DNA of 19,512 nucleotides, taken from the NCBI GenBank assembly GCA_000697475.1, contig JNEU01000665.1:1-19512 (forward strand), written 5' to 3'. The position numbers and the translations under genes were made by a program. Under the pieces are notes generated by a model that did not search any database, had not been told where the DNA came from, and saw only the letters and a program-made list of their open reading frames with translations. Positions 16,815 through 19,512 of the stretch are shown here, piece after piece. The number at the start of each line of letters is the position of its first letter. Positions within the stretch are counted from its first letter, which is position 1. Source of the DNA: Lichtheimia corymbifera B2541. Lineage: Eukaryota > Mucoromycota > Mucoromycetes > Mucorales > Lichtheimiaceae.

Positions 16815-19512
16815 TTGCTTTCGTTCGCTTTTTTGCAATTGCACATGACAAACAGAAGATCCCGTAACACATTCGACAGAACACTGATTCCAGAAGAGAT
16901 TCGCGGAACGTGGGAAGGTTATCAAGAAGCCCGGAAGGGTTTGGCAGAATGGGCCAAAGATCAAGGTTTTGCTATAATGACGATCCGTAGCAGCCCTAAT
17001 GCACCAAAAGGGGATGCCAAAATGATCATAGGATGTAGGCACTCTTTAACGCCCCGATGCACAGATGAGCGCCCAGAGAATGAAAATGTTGTCAAAACAT
17101 TTGTGGCGAATGATCAAGGTGGTGTTACTGAAACAAGAGTGTCGACATCTCGAAAAAAAGATTCCCAACGCTTTGATTGCCCTTTTCGTATCAACGTGCG
17201 ACCTGTTCCAGATGTTACAAGCACTGAATGGCATATCACCAAGATTGAACTTTCACATAACCATCCTATGGCGCTTGAACCATCCTCGTACCCAATGAAT
17301 CGACGTATGAACGAAGCTCAGCATGAAGCCGCAGTTGGGATGATTCAATCGCTAGCTAATAACAGGTCAATTGTGTCATACCTGAATACCAAGATGGGGG
17401 CCATGGTTCAATCAAAAGATATATCCAACAAGCGCAGACAAGTGTTCGCCAACGATAAAGACAAATCCATGCGAAAGCTCATCGATGAGTTGGATAACCA
17501 TGGATACCGAGTTCGTTATACCACTATAGGTAATGGCAACAAGACGCACCTGCAAGGCCTTTTCTTCGCACACACGTCAGCTATCGAGATTGCCCGTGAA
17601 CTTCCGGACGCCATTATCATCGATGCAACGTATAAGACCAATGCATATCGGCTCCCTTTCATACAGGTTATTGGAACTGGAAACATTGGCATCCCTCATC
17701 TCAAGTCATTTTATATCGCTGGTGCATGGGTAGCCCAAGAGACCAATGAAATGTATGCTTGGACGATGGAATCATTGAGAGACGTTGTATGGCCGGATGA
17801 TCAACCTGCAAAGCCTAAGGTCATAGTCACGGATCGAGAAGTCGCACTGATGAATGCATTAGACAATGTATTTCCAGATGCTCGTAAGCTAAATTGCACA
17901 GCCCATTTGCGTCGTAACTTTCGGGAGGATTTACGAAGGGAGTTCAAGACCGAGGATGATTATGAGGAGCTTGAACAAGCATTGAATTACTTAATGGCAA
18001 GCAATCACGAAGACAAAAGAATCAGAATGCAAGTTATTGCCGATATGGGCTTTGAAGACGAGGCAAAGAGGTTGTACAATGAAGCAGCAGATAAATCCAA
18101 CAACCCTGAAAAAGTGAAAAACTACTTGACCAAGTAAATATTGATATAGCGGCTGCTTGACATTGAATATGCCATTGATCAGTAATATGTAGGAAGCTCC
18201 AATTCCAAGACAAATGGGTCGGGCGGTGCGTTGCCAATGTCATGCATTATGATACAACAACAACAAACCGAGTCGAAGGTGCTCATGCGGACCTGAAGAG
18301 AGCCATTGATGGAACTCCCAATCTTTATAAGGCATTTAAGCATATCGACATGTTTTACAGGACAAAGGCAAGTATTGTTGGCATAGATAAGAAGGAGAAT
18401 CTTATTGATACGTATTGTAATAGAACCTCACATGGAGGAATGAAAAAGATAAAGAAACATTTGGTGTTGATGCACGTCTTCCTCAAGCGCTAAAAGACCG
18501 CCTCTCGTTATTGACTCATAAAGTGTCAAAGTATTGTCTGAATGCGATTAAGAAGGAGTTGGCGTATCATAACGTCATCAAAACGGATCACTGCAAATGC
18601 TCAATCAAGATCAACTATGGTATTCCATGCTGCCATATAATTCCATCTGATGGCCCTATCCCATTAAGTCTTGTGCCTAGACGTTGGCATCTATTTCCAG
18701 AATTGACTGCTACCTGTCAGTATACATCGCTTATGACTATGCGCATGAAATTTCACTAACTTTATTTAATAGCCGATGAACTGCAAGAAACACAAGATAG
18801 CAGTGTTATCGCTGTTTCCATGCCACCGACCGAGATTTCGTTGGATGAGCAGTTGGCTAATCAGCTTACAAAGATTGAGCAGATTAACCTTCAGTTGAAA
18901 ACGGAACAAGAAAAACTGCAAATGCTTAAGCAGTTGGAGCGCATCAGCAATCAGGAAATCCCTAACTTGGATGAAGTGCAACCGCCCATCAAAAAAGAAA
19001 AGGGAAAACAAAAGGCCAGTCGTAAACGTGAACGCATTAAGTTGGAGATCATCGATGACGCAGTCAAGCAAAAGGCCAAAACACCAGCAGGGAAGGTAGC
19101 TGCAGCTGAATGGTATGTGCATATCTTCGATCAATTATATGCAGCTAACATTATGGATTGCATTGTCATGTAGGTATGGTACGTCTAGCAGCCAAACGCC
19201 ACAGTCTACCAATCAAGCATGCAAACCACCATCATCGACAACCAAAAGAGTCCGTTTGTTACCTTACCTTGACCGAGTTTCTCGATATATACAAAAAGAT
19301 GCAGTCGACGATGTGTATAATCCTCGCGGTGATGGTAATTGCGGTTTTCGATCACTGGCAAAGGCCCTTCTTGGTGATGAGAAGTTTTACAAGCAAGTGA
19401 AGAACAGCATGCTGGCCATATATTCTAAGAATAAGCAAACACTTTACAAAGGATACAACCACAAAAGATTGCCTATTACCTTGGATGAAAATAGCAATGA
19501 GTGGTTCATCAA
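16815..19512 (+). CDS. MULE transposase with FAR1 and SWIM zinc fingers fused to an OTU protease domain, cut by right edge
   Basis: This is a DDE-type Mutator-like transposase acting on DNA in the nucleus. A start at 16845 (MTNRRSRNTF) looks better than 16815. Order: a FAR1-type zinc finger (IIGCRHS, FDCPFRINV, SHNHPM; codons about 50-145); MULE core with first Asp in IIIDATYKTN, second in VIVTDREVAL, and CTAHLRRNF; the NRVEGAHADLK region; a SWIM finger CKCSIKINYGIPCCH; a coiled coil (LANQLTKIEQINLQLKTEQE) with a basic stretch (KKEKGKQKASRKRER); then OTU, NPRGDGNCGFRSLAKALLGD, with the catalytic Asp-Cys region but its His beyond the edge. Introns: 18134-18192 (59 nt, removes the TAA at 18135), 18716-18772 (57 nt, GTCAGT, CACTAAC, AATAG), 19113-19173 (61 nt, GTATGT, GCTAAC, TGTAG); phases match across all three. 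A fourth, 18372-18448 or -18454, is needed to keep frame, otherwise there is a frameshift near 18440. OTU proteases cleave ubiquitin chains. This is the best-preserved gene here and may be intact. Confidence 0.85.

Noticed and set aside
1..19512. tRNA, rRNA, CRISPR array, bacterial promoters or ribosome sites
   Set aside because: I looked for T-arm-like motifs, rRNA blocks and short regular repeats with spacers; the only regular repeats are the ~130-bp units, which lack constant repeats and unique spacers. The introns show a eukaryotic genome.

Overview
The window looks like nuclear DNA of a filamentous fungus, most likely an early-diverging one (Mucoromycota, Mucorales-like). Evidence: many short introns of about 45-65 nt with GTATGT/GTAAG-type donors and CTAAC/CTAAT branch sites, a LINE-type reverse transcriptase, a decayed eukaryotic TnpB (Fanzor-like) gene, an XPG/FEN1-like nuclease pseudogene, and a Mutator-like (MULE) transposase joined to an OTU protease domain. 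The lineage is inferred; there is no rRNA or marker gene. No tRNA, rRNA, CRISPR array or prokaryote-type operon was seen.

Layout. 1-1403 (minus) is the C-terminal part of a LINE reverse transcriptase ORF that runs off the left edge. 1401-2240 holds three related copies of a LINE 5-prime segment; the first two are head to head and form an inverted repeat of about 300 bp per arm. The third leads into a LINE ORF1 (gag-like, zinc knuckles) at 2327-3109 plus. 3110-3640 has possible exons of an unrecognised plus-strand gene. 4006-5158 plus is the XPG/FEN1-like pseudogene. 5454-6210 minus is the Fanzor/TnpB-like pseudogene.

The largest part, about 6.7-16.4 kb on the minus strand, is a tandemly amplified, intron-bearing gene family that I do not recognise. 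At least five modules (near 13.6, 12.0, 10.5, 9.0 and 8.3 kb) share the same two introns in the same order (53-64 nt each), and the exons keep recognisable protein signatures (LPLKIDW; W..WRYG; PRLY..HVK; MELLVFWC). Between modules lie arrays of a diverged repeat of about 126-131 bp that translates as a 42-residue repeat where the frame survives. Most copies carry stops and frameshifts, so this is probably a decaying tandem array or a large repeat-containing gene in decay. Stretches of 100-150 residues with a membrane-spanning segment lie upstream (14.0-14.8 kb), and a well-behaved final exon pair ends at 6718.

16.8 kb to the right edge (plus) is the best-preserved gene: FAR1-type zinc finger, MULE transposase, SWIM zinc finger, coiled coil with a basic stretch, then an OTU cysteine protease domain cut by the window edge. 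Four candidate introns remove all the in-frame stops; three have matching phases and good signals, the fourth is doubtful and could be a frameshift. Overall this is repeat-rich accessory sequence in which transposons, transposon-derived nucleases and a local gene amplification lie next to each other; I see no sign that the genes act in one pathway.
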